Shown here: piece after piece, positions 1 to 5,005 of the stretch
How the letters are laid out: every line of letters begins with the position of its first letter
Position numbering within the stretch: the stretch's first letter is position 1
NCBI GenBank assembly: GCA_964394085.1
Contig: CAYMWF010000154.1
Span: 1-5,017 of the forward strand
Origin: CAYMWF01 sp964394085 [NCBI: uncultured Gemmatimonadota bacterium]
GTDB taxonomy: Bacteria; GCA-2686955; CAYMWF01
Length of the DNA stretch: 5,017 nt
Reading direction: 5' to 3'
Notes under the pieces: model-generated
What the model was told of the DNA's origin: nothing
Databases searched by the model: none
Seen by the model: the letters and a program-made list of their open reading frames with translations, nothing else
Made by a program: the position numbers and the translations under genes

Positions 1-36
1 ACCGGCAGGCTCACTATCATCCATGACACGGGATAT

Positions 37-250
37 CGCAAGAAAAACGATCCTGCCCCCGATGCGGGATCCGGCGGCCGCGATCCGCGAAATCGCAAGA
101 AAAACGCTCCTGCCCCCGATGCAGGGTCCGTTCGCCGCGGTCCGCGAATCCGCAAGAAAAACGATCCTGTCTCCTGTGCGGAGTCCGTTCGCCGCGGTCC
201 GCGAATCCGCAAGAAAAACGCTCCTGCCCCCGATGCGGGGTCCGTTCGCC
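37..250. repeat. 57-bp tandem repeat array, 3.75 copies
   Basis: Four head-to-tail units begin at 37, 94, 151 and 208, each opening with CGCAAGAAAAACG. The period is exactly 57 bp, and the last unit breaks off after about 43 bp at position 250. Copies 2 and 3 differ at 7 of 57 positions, and copy 1 is the most divergent in its second half. Position 14 of the unit alternates A, C, A, C across copies. Each unit contains a C-run/G-run short hairpin (for example 228-231 with 237-240). Copies 2 and 3 also carry the inverted pair TTCGC and GCGAA separated by 8 nt (131-148, 188-205). Since 57 is 19 codons, a frame stays open from position 2 to a TGA at 251-253, giving a 19-residue peptide repeat around ARKTLLPPMRGPFAAVRES. 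The consensus unit has no stop in any of the six frames, so openness is not evidence of coding. I read this as a minisatellite-like intergenic array; it could be the repetitive tail of a protein entering from the left. Confidence 0.9.
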
Positions 251-292
251 TGATTCAGCTTTCTGCCGAATCGGAATACATTAAAAAAAGCG

Positions 293-320
293 TTGACTCA
301 CGGGCTCCCGTTGATATTAT
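293..320 (+). promoter_or_regulatory. Sigma70-type promoter for asnA
   Basis: TTGACT (293-298) and TATTAT (315-320) are separated by 16 bp, each one base from the housekeeping consensus. The region in between is not coding. The predicted transcription start is near 327, giving an untranslated leader of about 108 nt before asnA. The promoter lies downstream of the 57-bp repeat array, so the array would not be part of this transcript. The assignment rests on motif match and position only. Confidence 0.7.
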
Positions 321-329
321 CACCCCTTT

Positions 330-355
330 TTCGGAATGAGGTTGACCATTCCGAA
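330..355. promoter_or_regulatory. Perfect 8-10-8 inverted repeat at the asnA transcript start
   Basis: The arms TTCGGAAT (330-337) and ATTCCGAA (348-355) are perfect complements around a 10-bp spacer. The dyad starts about 3 bp after the predicted transcription start of asnA. It fits a repressor operator blocking promoter clearance. As RNA it would make an 8-bp stem with a 10-nt loop at the very 5' end of the leader. A further half-site, TCGGAAT, lies upstream of the -35 at 271-277. Which protein binds, if any, cannot be told from the sequence. Confidence 0.55.
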
Positions 356-422
356 GAGCGACTTATCAAAGTGATGTATAAGAGGTATTTTTTTTCATCT
401 GAGTAACTACAACCCAACAACC

Positions 423-427
423 GGAGG
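423..427 (+). promoter_or_regulatory. Ribosome binding site of asnA
   Basis: GGAGG lies 7 nt before the ATG at 435, an optimal Shine-Dalgarno sequence and distance. It supports that ATG as the start of asnA. Confidence 0.85.
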
Positions 428-434
428 AACAAAG

Positions 435-1559
435 ATGTCTGATAAAAAAGCTGACCTGGCGGGGCCGGGAATCAGTACATATGAAGAAGTCGCCAAGATT
501 CTTCCTCACGACTACGAATCGATCCTCACACCGATGGAAACGATGCAGGGGCTTTTCGCCGCGAAACGCTACATCGAAGACGGTCTGAGCAAGGAACTCA
601 ACATCAACATGGTCCAGGTGCCGCTCATCGTCGATACCGACAGCGGAATGAACGATTACCTCGACCGCGACGGTTCGAGAACACCTATCGACTTCAAGAT
701 GGGGCTCGGTCTCGACGAGCGCATCGACGCCCAGGTCGTGCAGGCGGCCACCAAGTGGAAACGATTCGCACTGAAGCAGTTCGGATGCGGCATGCACGAA
801 GGCGTCTGCACGGACATGAAAGCAGTGCGAAAAGATTATTTTCTCGATCACGATCACTCCTCCTATGTCGACCAGTGGGACTGGGAGAAGGTGATCTCCG
901 CCGAAGACCGCACACTCGATTACCTCAAAGACACGGTCCAGAGACTCTGGAAGGTTCTGCGAGGCGCCGGGCGGATGGTCGAGGATATGTTCCCGCAACT
1001 CAAGGGCAAGTATCCCGATTTACCCGAGGAGCTCACCTTCCTGCACGCCGAGGAGATTCTCGACATGTATCCGGATCTTCCGCGCAAGCAGCGTGAAACC
1101 AGGATACTGCAGGACTATCCCGCCGTATTCATCATCGGAATCGGGTGGGTGCTGAAAGACGGATACCCGCACGAGATGCGTGCGGCGGATTACGACGACT
1201 GGGTAACGCCGACCATCACCAAGGACGGCGAGATGATGCACGGCCTGAACGGCGACATCCTCGTCTGGAACCCGGTTACCAAGCGCCGCCACGAGCTAAC
1301 CTCGATGGGAATCAGGGTGACGAAAGAAACCCTGAAACAGCAGCTGGAAATCACCGGTCAGCTCGATTTTCTCGAAATGCCTTATCACAAGATGATTATG
1401 AACGACGAGATCCCGCTATCCATCGGCGGCGGCATCGGACAGGCCAGAACATACATGTGGCTGCTCCGCAAGGCGCACCTCGGTGAAGTGACCGTTTCGG
1501 TCTGGCCCGAGCAGCTCAAGAAGATCTGCGCCGAAAAGAACATTTTCGTTCTCGAATAG
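435..1559 (+). CDS. asnA: Aspartate--ammonia ligase (asparagine synthetase A)
   Basis: This cytoplasmic enzyme makes L-asparagine from L-aspartate, ammonia and ATP through a beta-aspartyl-AMP intermediate, giving AMP and pyrophosphate. It has the class II aminoacyl-tRNA-synthetase fold. The 374 residues carry the family signatures in order: KWKR (107-110), TDMKAVR (126-132), YVDQWDWE (144-151), DYDDW (252-256), LNGDILVWNP (271-280), ELTSMGIRV (287-295) and the motif-3-like glycine loop IGGGIGQAR (330-338). By recalled alignment with the E. coli enzyme, D74, R132, Q147, D255 and R338 match its substrate-binding positions, so an active enzyme is expected. It is longer than the roughly 330-residue E. 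coli protein, mainly through about 25 extra N-terminal residues and a longer segment between DYDDW and LNGD. Small departures are QAATKWKR where HSLAKWKR is usual, and QAR for QSR. Start: ATG behind an ideal Shine-Dalgarno. It appears monocistronic, with its own promoter and a stem-loop after the stop. Confidence 0.97.
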   Translation: MSDKKADLAGPGISTYEEVAKILPHDYESILTPMETMQGLFAAKRYIEDGLSKELNINMVQVPLIVDTDSGMNDYLDRDGSRTPIDFKMGLGLDERIDAQVVQAATKWKRFALKQFGCGMHEGVCTDMKAVRKDYFLDHDHSSYVDQWDWEKVISAEDRTLDYLKDTVQRLWKVLRGAGRMVEDMFPQLKGKYPDLPEELTFLHAEEILDMYPDLPRKQRETRILQDYPAVFIIGIGWVLKDGYPHEMRAADYDDWVTPTITKDGEMMHGLNGDILVWNPVTKRRHELTSMGIRVTKETLKQQLEITGQLDFLEMPYHKMIMNDEIPLSIGGGIGQARTYMWLLRKAHLGEVTVSVWPEQLKKICAEKNIFVLE

Positions 1560-1564
1560 AACCG

Positions 1565-1607
1565 CGAGACAGCAGGGGCGGGTTTTCATGCCTGCTCCTG
1601 CGACTCG
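1565..1607 (+). terminator. Stem-loop after asnA, probable terminator without a T-tract
   Basis: Starting 5 nt after the asnA stop, GCAGGGGCGGG (1572-1582) pairs with CCTGCTCCTGC (1591-1601). This gives an 11-bp stem with two G-T wobbles and an 8-nt loop. Outer bases CGAG (1565-1568) and CTCG (1604-1607) extend it past a small internal loop. No run of T follows, so it is not a canonical intrinsic terminator. It may act with Rho, as a 3'-end-stabilising hairpin, or as a terminator in a lineage that tolerates missing U-tracts. Confidence 0.6.
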
Positions 1608-1958
1608 ACCCTCCACATTAAGTTCCATCACTCTCATTCATACATATATCGCAGGGTTCCGACAATGAAGCCCCTGGAGTATGGCTTCTTATGCACGGCC
1701 TCTTATGGCGCAGCATTCGATGCGATTGCGGATTTAGACATTACCGGGGACGTCAAGCGGTCGCCAATGAGGCTCAGGTGTCATGCTTTGCGATTTCTGC
1801 CCATCCAGATGGTTACGCAAATTTCCCCACCTGCTCCGCGTAAAATTCCTCTTTTTCACCCACTCCCTCTTTATAAAAGCCGAAAACAGTCTTTCGGATA
1901 ATCCATAAACTGCCGGTCATACCTGACAGAATAGAGAAAAATTGCCAGGTCCGGTTGG
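1608..1958. other. Intergenic region without a convincing gene
   Basis: This AT-richer stretch separates the asnA stem-loop from the promoter of the next gene. An open frame of 78 codons (1665-1901, plus strand) has only a weak, distant purine stretch before its ATG. Its codon usage is not like the neighbours, and the product (MKPLEYGFLC at the start) resembles nothing I know, so I do not call it a gene. Small inverted repeats are present: CCATC/GATGG (1801-1812), CCGAAA/TTTCGG (1880-1897) and GTCA/TGAC (1916-1927). The last two lie within about 110 bp of a predicted sigma54-type promoter and could be regulator sites. Confidence 0.6.
1880..1897. promoter_or_regulatory. 6-6-6 inverted repeat, possible activator site or hairpin
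   Basis: CCGAAA (1880-1885) and TTTCGG (1892-1897) are perfect complements around 6 bp. The centre is about 98 bp upstream of the start expected for the sigma54-type promoter at 1959-1975, a usual distance for an enhancer-binding-protein site. A chance hairpin is also possible. No known regulator motif is recognised. Confidence 0.3.
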
Positions 1959-1975
1959 TTGGAACAGATTTTGCG
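1959..1975 (+). promoter_or_regulatory. Sigma54-type -24/-12 promoter for the exported protein gene
   Basis: The bases TTGGAAC (1959-1965) and TTGC (1971-1974) place GG (1961-1962) and GC (1973-1974) exactly 10 bp apart, as RpoN promoters require. The -24 element has A where TGGCAC has C; the -12 element TTGC is intact. The expected transcription start is near 1986, about 60 nt ahead of the ATG at 2048. No good sigma70-type pair is seen closer to the gene. If real, expression would need RpoN and an AAA+ activator. Confidence 0.5.
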
Positions 1976-2033
1976 TGTAAAACATGACGGAAAAAAATGC
2001 ACTATAGGCCGCCCGGGCGGTTAAATATCTCAA

Positions 2034-2038
2034 AGGGA
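2034..2038 (+). promoter_or_regulatory. Ribosome binding site deciding the 2048 start
   Basis: AGGGA lies 9 nt before the ATG at 2048. An in-frame ATG at 1997 would add 17 residues and has a weaker ACGG purine stretch. It also falls only about 11 nt after the predicted transcription start, so 2048 is preferred. Confidence 0.55.
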
Positions 2039-2047
2039 ACAGATACA

Positions 2048-3499
2048 ATGGCTGGATTCCGGAAAACAATCGAAATACCGACGAACGAGTCGGACTGCGT
2101 CCACGCTCTTTATGCGGCAGCCCCCCTGATCGGGAAACGGCTATTCCTCGCTGCCGCACTAGTTACGGTAACGATTTTTGTCTATACACCCGGAGCCGAA
2201 TGCGGTCGTCACGGCACTTTTAAAGGCAGGCTTGCCGAAACGAGCGAAGTGCACGTGGAGCAGGACGGCACCCGCTGGTCGAATGCGGTCACCTCCAGCG
2301 AGCCGCTGCTCCAAAGGATCATCCCAACGAATCCCCTTTCTCTGACCGCCGATCCCGATGCACAGGAGACCCCCATTCCACTGTTCGAAGCTCCCGCCAA
2401 TCCGAAAGGCAGGGGGGGCGCGTCGAATGGAGATTGTTCGAATTCGGGTTTATGGTCGAACCTGACACCGCCTTCGGGCATGGGCGTCTTCCTGGCCGAT
2501 TTTGCATATAATGGCAATACACATCAGTACGCCGTCCTCGAAGTCGGGGGGAGCGACGAGATTTTTAAGGTTACGGCAGGCGGCGGTGTGGTCGCCGGAA
2601 GCGGTGTGCATCCTCCCGAATGGTATTACTCGGGCAGGGGCTGCTCATATCACAACTGGGCTGATGTCTATTTCTGCTCGAGCTGGAACTGGTTCGCCAC
2701 GTATGCACTGGACAGCAGCTTCAATGTAATCGCTTCGACGTATGACGGCTGGCCCGGCGCCGGCAACGCGGTAGACGAAGAAGAGAACCTGCTCTACCAG
2801 TCGACGAACAGCAACCCCGATTATCTCGTTGAGTACAGTATCAATGCGGACAATACGATTACCCAGCGAAGATACTGGGTCATGCCCTGGGGCTGCGGCA
2901 GCGACGGTTACGACATGGCCGCTTTGAATTATGAGAATGCATCAGGATATTTCTACATGATCAACCAGTATGCCAACGCCCTCGAATGGTTCTATATCTC
3001 GGGCAATTATCTCTACTGGGCGGGATGCTGCAACCTGGCGGGAGTGTCCTTCGGGTGGGGGTTCGGAATCGGACCGGAAATAACAATCAAGGTAGTGGAT
3101 ATTTCTTCTTTTTCTCCGCCGTTTCCGGTGTCCACCATCGTCTCCGGGGCTCCCCTGGCCGATGTCATTGAAAGTTTCGAAGGCTATCCCCTGAATCACG
3201 CCATCCTCCTTGAATGGGTCACCACCACTGAAATCAACCTGATCGGGTTTGATATCTACCGGGCTGAAGCGGAAAAAGAGGAATATTTCAAAATCAATCA
3301 AGAGATCATTTTCGCGAATTTCGGAGATCCGGAAGGCTATTGCTATCACTGGTTCGACCGTAATCTCGATAACGACAAGAGCTACTGGTATATCCTCGCA
3401 GTTACTTACGGCGACGGCCACGTAGAATACGAAGCTCCCATTGAAGTGATTACCGGCCAGCCCGTACGGTTAGCTCCGGGCCGGGCTTCGCCGTTGTAA
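2048..3499 (+). CDS. Exported protein of unknown function with C-terminal FN3-like domain
   Basis: I do not recognise a named family for this 483-residue protein. A polar stretch (1-31) leads into a hydrophobic segment, LFLAAALVTVTIFV (32-45), after K30-R31. This is an export signal or a membrane anchor. No clean cleavage motif follows (TPGAEC) and no lipobox is visible. Residues about 55-125 are polar and proline-rich, probably a linker. Residues about 130-365 are rich in Tyr, Trp, Gly and Asn, with repeated strand-like blocks such as HQYAVLEVGGSDEIFKV, YLVEYSINADN and SGYFYMINQYANALEWFYI. This suggests a beta-propeller or similar all-beta body (inference). Six cysteines sit in that body (C130, C199, C210, C283, C327, C328), so disulfides are possible. 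Residues about 372-468 resemble a fibronectin-III-like domain of bacterial surface proteins, with ILLEWVTTTEINLIGFDIYR and a late SYWYILAVTYGDG strand. No sortase or type IX sorting tail is seen. It appears to be a single-gene transcript that converges with the flagellar pair. Confidence 0.85.
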   Translation: MAGFRKTIEIPTNESDCVHALYAAAPLIGKRLFLAAALVTVTIFVYTPGAECGRHGTFKGRLAETSEVHVEQDGTRWSNAVTSSEPLLQRIIPTNPLSLTADPDAQETPIPLFEAPANPKGRGGASNGDCSNSGLWSNLTPPSGMGVFLADFAYNGNTHQYAVLEVGGSDEIFKVTAGGGVVAGSGVHPPEWYYSGRGCSYHNWADVYFCSSWNWFATYALDSSFNVIASTYDGWPGAGNAVDEEENLLYQSTNSNPDYLVEYSINADNTITQRRYWVMPWGCGSDGYDMAALNYENASGYFYMINQYANALEWFYISGNYLYWAGCCNLAGVSFGWGFGIGPEITIKVVDISSFSPPFPVSTIVSGAPLADVIESFEGYPLNHAILLEWVTTTEINLIGFDIYRAEAEKEEYFKINQEIIFANFGDPEGYCYHWFDRNLDNDKSYWYILAVTYGDGHVEYEAPIEVITGQPVRLAPGRASPL

Positions 3500-3515
3500 C
3501 ATTCCCTGAGGGATG
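3500..3515. terminator. Short stem-loop in the convergent gap, possible weak terminator
   Basis: Directly after the stop of the exported-protein gene, CATTCC (3500-3505) pairs with GGGATG (3510-3515), including one T-G wobble, around a 4-nt loop. No T-tract follows on either strand, so this is weak evidence for termination. The rest of the 89-bp gap before the converging FlhB-like gene holds only another small stem, CGTGA/TCACG (3575-3593), overlapping that gene's stop codon. Confidence 0.3.
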
Positions 3516-3588
3516 TAAACGCCCTGCGGGTGCCGGTTGATCCCCGTGCTGGAACATGGAAAGCTTGGATGATGCGTGACCCGCAGAT

Positions 3589-3912
3589 TCACGGACCGCC
3601 GGCGGACCCCCCGCTCGAAACCGGCGGTTCTTTTCCGTGGGATTCGTTCATGGTGTAGATGAATGCCAGGACTTCCGCCACGGCATGGTAGAGAGCGGGA
3701 GGGATTTCGCGTCCCGTCGGAAGAAGAACTAGCAGATTCGCCAGATCGGCATCCTCGTGAATCGGAATTTTCGACTCGCGGGCGAGCTCGATAATCCTCC
3801 GGGCGCTCCGGTCGCGTCCTTTCGCCCTGATAACCGGCGCGTGATCCAGGCCGATATCATAACCGAGAGCGACGGCAACCTGTCGCGCCGATGGTCTTCG
3901 GTAACTAGGCAT
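3589..3912 (-). CDS. FlhB cytoplasmic-domain homologue (EscU/YscU/HrcU family, YlqH-like)
   Basis: The 107 residues match the cytoplasmic C-terminal domain of FlhB/YscU, the export-gate switch protein of type III secretion systems, without the four-helix membrane domain. Visible landmarks are VAVALGYD (12-19, FlhB AVALRYD), APVIRAKG (25-32), IPIHEDADLANLL (49-61) and REIPPALYHAVAEVLAFIY (68-86). Where FlhB has the self-cleaving NPTH, this protein has SARQ (8-11). It therefore starts almost where processed FlhB would begin and cannot autocleave. The last 15 residues are a Gly/Ser/Pro-rich tail. Its ATG overlaps the stop of the upstream FliK-like gene by 8 nt, and GGGGAG (minus strand, 3928-3923) is its likely ribosome binding site, so translation is probably coupled. 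By family knowledge, small FlhB-like proteins of this type are encoded beside a FliK-like gene in many flagellated bacteria. Their exact role is unclear, but a part in flagellar export or hook control is plausible. Confidence 0.93.
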   Translation of the reverse strand: MPSYRRPSARQVAVALGYDIGLDHAPVIRAKGRDRSARRIIELARESKIPIHEDADLANLLVLLPTGREIPPALYHAVAEVLAFIYTMNESHGKEPPVSSGGSAGGP

Positions 3913-4972
3913 GAATATCGATCTCCCCTTCTTCAGGTTCGCCTTCCCACCGCGGAAAGATAAGGTTCAGAAGATGCGGCACCCCGGCCGTACTTTCCGC
4001 CACGGCGGCCGACACTGAAAATCCGGTTTGCTCGAGTATTTCCGCAAGGTCTCCGAGTTCCGCGGCGAAAAGATCCCGGACTCTTTGTCCTTCCACGGTG
4101 AAAGAGAGATCCAACCGTGATCCTGAGGCCGCCATATCACACCTGACGCGTCCCAAATTCGACATTTCCAGGTCGATGATAATCCGGCTCACCTCGGATC
4201 CGCCGTTCCGTCGCTCCCATTCAGCGAGGAACCGCAGGGGCACGGTATCCTTCCCGATCCGCCAGGCGATTTCCGAGTAGAAGAACGGGGGATCCTCCCT
4301 TTCTCCAAGCGCCCGGACCAGTTCCAGAAGCTGCCGCCCGTTTTCCAGGGTTCCGGTCTGTTCCCTCAGGAGAGCAAGGCTGCCCGACCTGTCAAGAATA
4401 CGCGCTTCCAGCTCCCCGAGAAGATCACGCAGCCTCTCCGTATTCCCGCTCGCCAGGCTTTCCACAATCCGCGCTTCCAGCCCGCGGAGGATTTCGGGGC
4501 TTTCCCGCGATACGGTGCGTAAAATCCTCTGAACCAGGTCGTGTAGGGCGTCTTTTAATGCGGATTCCGCGATCATGGACCTGTTTCCCGCGGTTATACC
4601 CAGCAGCTCCAGGGTTTCGTCGATCAATCTCAACGATTCACTTTCGGACAGGACGGTTTCAGCGAGGAGGGCGGTTGCCCGGGCGGATTCTGCCGGCGGG
4701 GGTGCCGCCTGCCCCGCGCCCCGGCCCGTTGTTTCCGTAAGGTGTGTGGTTTCGTTCCGGAGCAGGAGAGTCGCGAGCTGCGAAAGGAGTTGCGGCACAG
4801 AGGAAAGGCCCGCGGCTTCGAAACGGGCCGCGATGGCCGAACCCGCTTGCTGAGCGCCAGGGGCGGCGGAATCCTGGCGCCGGGTCTGCCTGTCTCCCGG
4901 GACAGGCTTCGGCCTGCCGGGAGGCGGTCCGGATCTTCTCGGCTCGCGGGGGTTGATACGGAGCGGATTCAT
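3905..4972 (-). CDS. FliK-like flagellar hook-length control family protein (YlqG-like)
   Basis: This 355-residue protein has the architecture of FliK-type hook-length control proteins. The N-terminus (about 1-50) is disordered and rich in Pro, Arg, Gly and Ala. A long, mostly helical, charged and Leu-rich middle spans about 55-225. A compact C-terminal domain at about 244-322 has the Flg_hook pattern: VPLRFLAEWE, then IIIDLEMSNLGRVRCDM with the conserved LGxV turn, then LDLSFTVEGQRVRDLF and a final helix. An acidic tail follows. Canonical FliK is exported, measures the hook and contacts FlhB to switch substrate class. The FlhB-domain gene overlapping its 3' end fits such a partnership, but this version is closer to the accessory YlqG type than to a hook-operon fliK (inference). 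The ATG at 4972 is the first start after an in-frame TAG about 30 nt upstream. It has no clear Shine-Dalgarno, so the start is less certain than the frame. Confidence 0.88.
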   Translation of the reverse strand: MNPLRINPREPRRSGPPPGRPKPVPGDRQTRRQDSAAPGAQQAGSAIAARFEAAGLSSVPQLLSQLATLLLRNETTHLTETTGRGAGQAAPPPAESARATALLAETVLSESESLRLIDETLELLGITAGNRSMIAESALKDALHDLVQRILRTVSRESPEILRGLEARIVESLASGNTERLRDLLGELEARILDRSGSLALLREQTGTLENGRQLLELVRALGEREDPPFFYSEIAWRIGKDTVPLRFLAEWERRNGGSEVSRIIIDLEMSNLGRVRCDMAASGSRLDLSFTVEGQRVRDLFAAELGDLAEILEQTGFSVSAAVAESTAGVPHLLNLIFPRWEGEPEEGEIDIHA

Positions 4973-4979
4973 ACAAGCT

Positions 4980-5005
4980 TTATCGGCAGGAACCCCGTTT
5001 TTCTA
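4980..5005 (-). promoter_or_regulatory. Sigma28-type promoter candidate for the FliK-like gene
   Basis: Read on the minus strand, TAGA (5005-5002) is followed after 14 nt by GCCGATAA (4987-4980). The second element is the exact -10 octamer of enterobacterial FliA promoters; the first is one base from the TAAA of SigD promoters. The -10 ends only 7 nt before the ATG, so the transcript would be nearly leaderless, consistent with the missing Shine-Dalgarno. The same bases overlap a repeat-like sequence, and a similar match occurs inside coding DNA at 3831-3857, so this is a candidate only. Confidence 0.35.

Noticed and set aside
2-253. Open frame across the 57-bp repeats, as a partial or 76-codon gene
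   Set aside because: The consensus unit is open in all six frames, no ribosome binding site precedes the ATG at 23, and the peptide is only the repeat read out. It stays possible as the 3' end of a gene outside the window.
327-434. T-box or other known riboswitch in the asnA leader
   Set aside because: The leader is only about 108 nt and lacks the T-box antiterminator core and any other aptamer signature I can recognise.
366-998. 210-codon minus-strand ORF opposite the 5' half of asnA
   Set aside because: It lies antisense to a clearly conserved enzyme gene and has no family resemblance. Long antisense frames are common opposite GC-rich coding sequence.
1665-1901. 78-codon plus-strand ORF between asnA and the exported-protein gene
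   Set aside because: It has only a weak, distant purine stretch before the start, no recognisable protein features, and codon usage unlike the neighbours. Its 3' end overlaps an inverted repeat that fits regulation better.
1997-2047. Upstream in-frame ATG at 1997 as the start of the exported protein
   Set aside because: It would run coding sequence through the GC palindrome, push the hydrophobic segment further from the N-terminus, and begin only about 11 nt after the predicted transcription start. The ATG at 2048 has the better ribosome binding site.
2942-3421. 159-codon minus-strand ORF opposite the exported-protein gene
   Set aside because: It is a shadow of the sense gene; the plus-strand product has an export signal and a recognisable FN3-like pattern, while this one has none.
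3831-3857. TAAC-N15-GCCGATAT on the plus strand, resembling a SigD/sigma28 promoter
   Set aside because: It lies inside the FlhB-like coding sequence, antisense to it, and leads to no plus-strand gene. It shows such matches can arise by chance here and lowers confidence in the site at 4980-5005.
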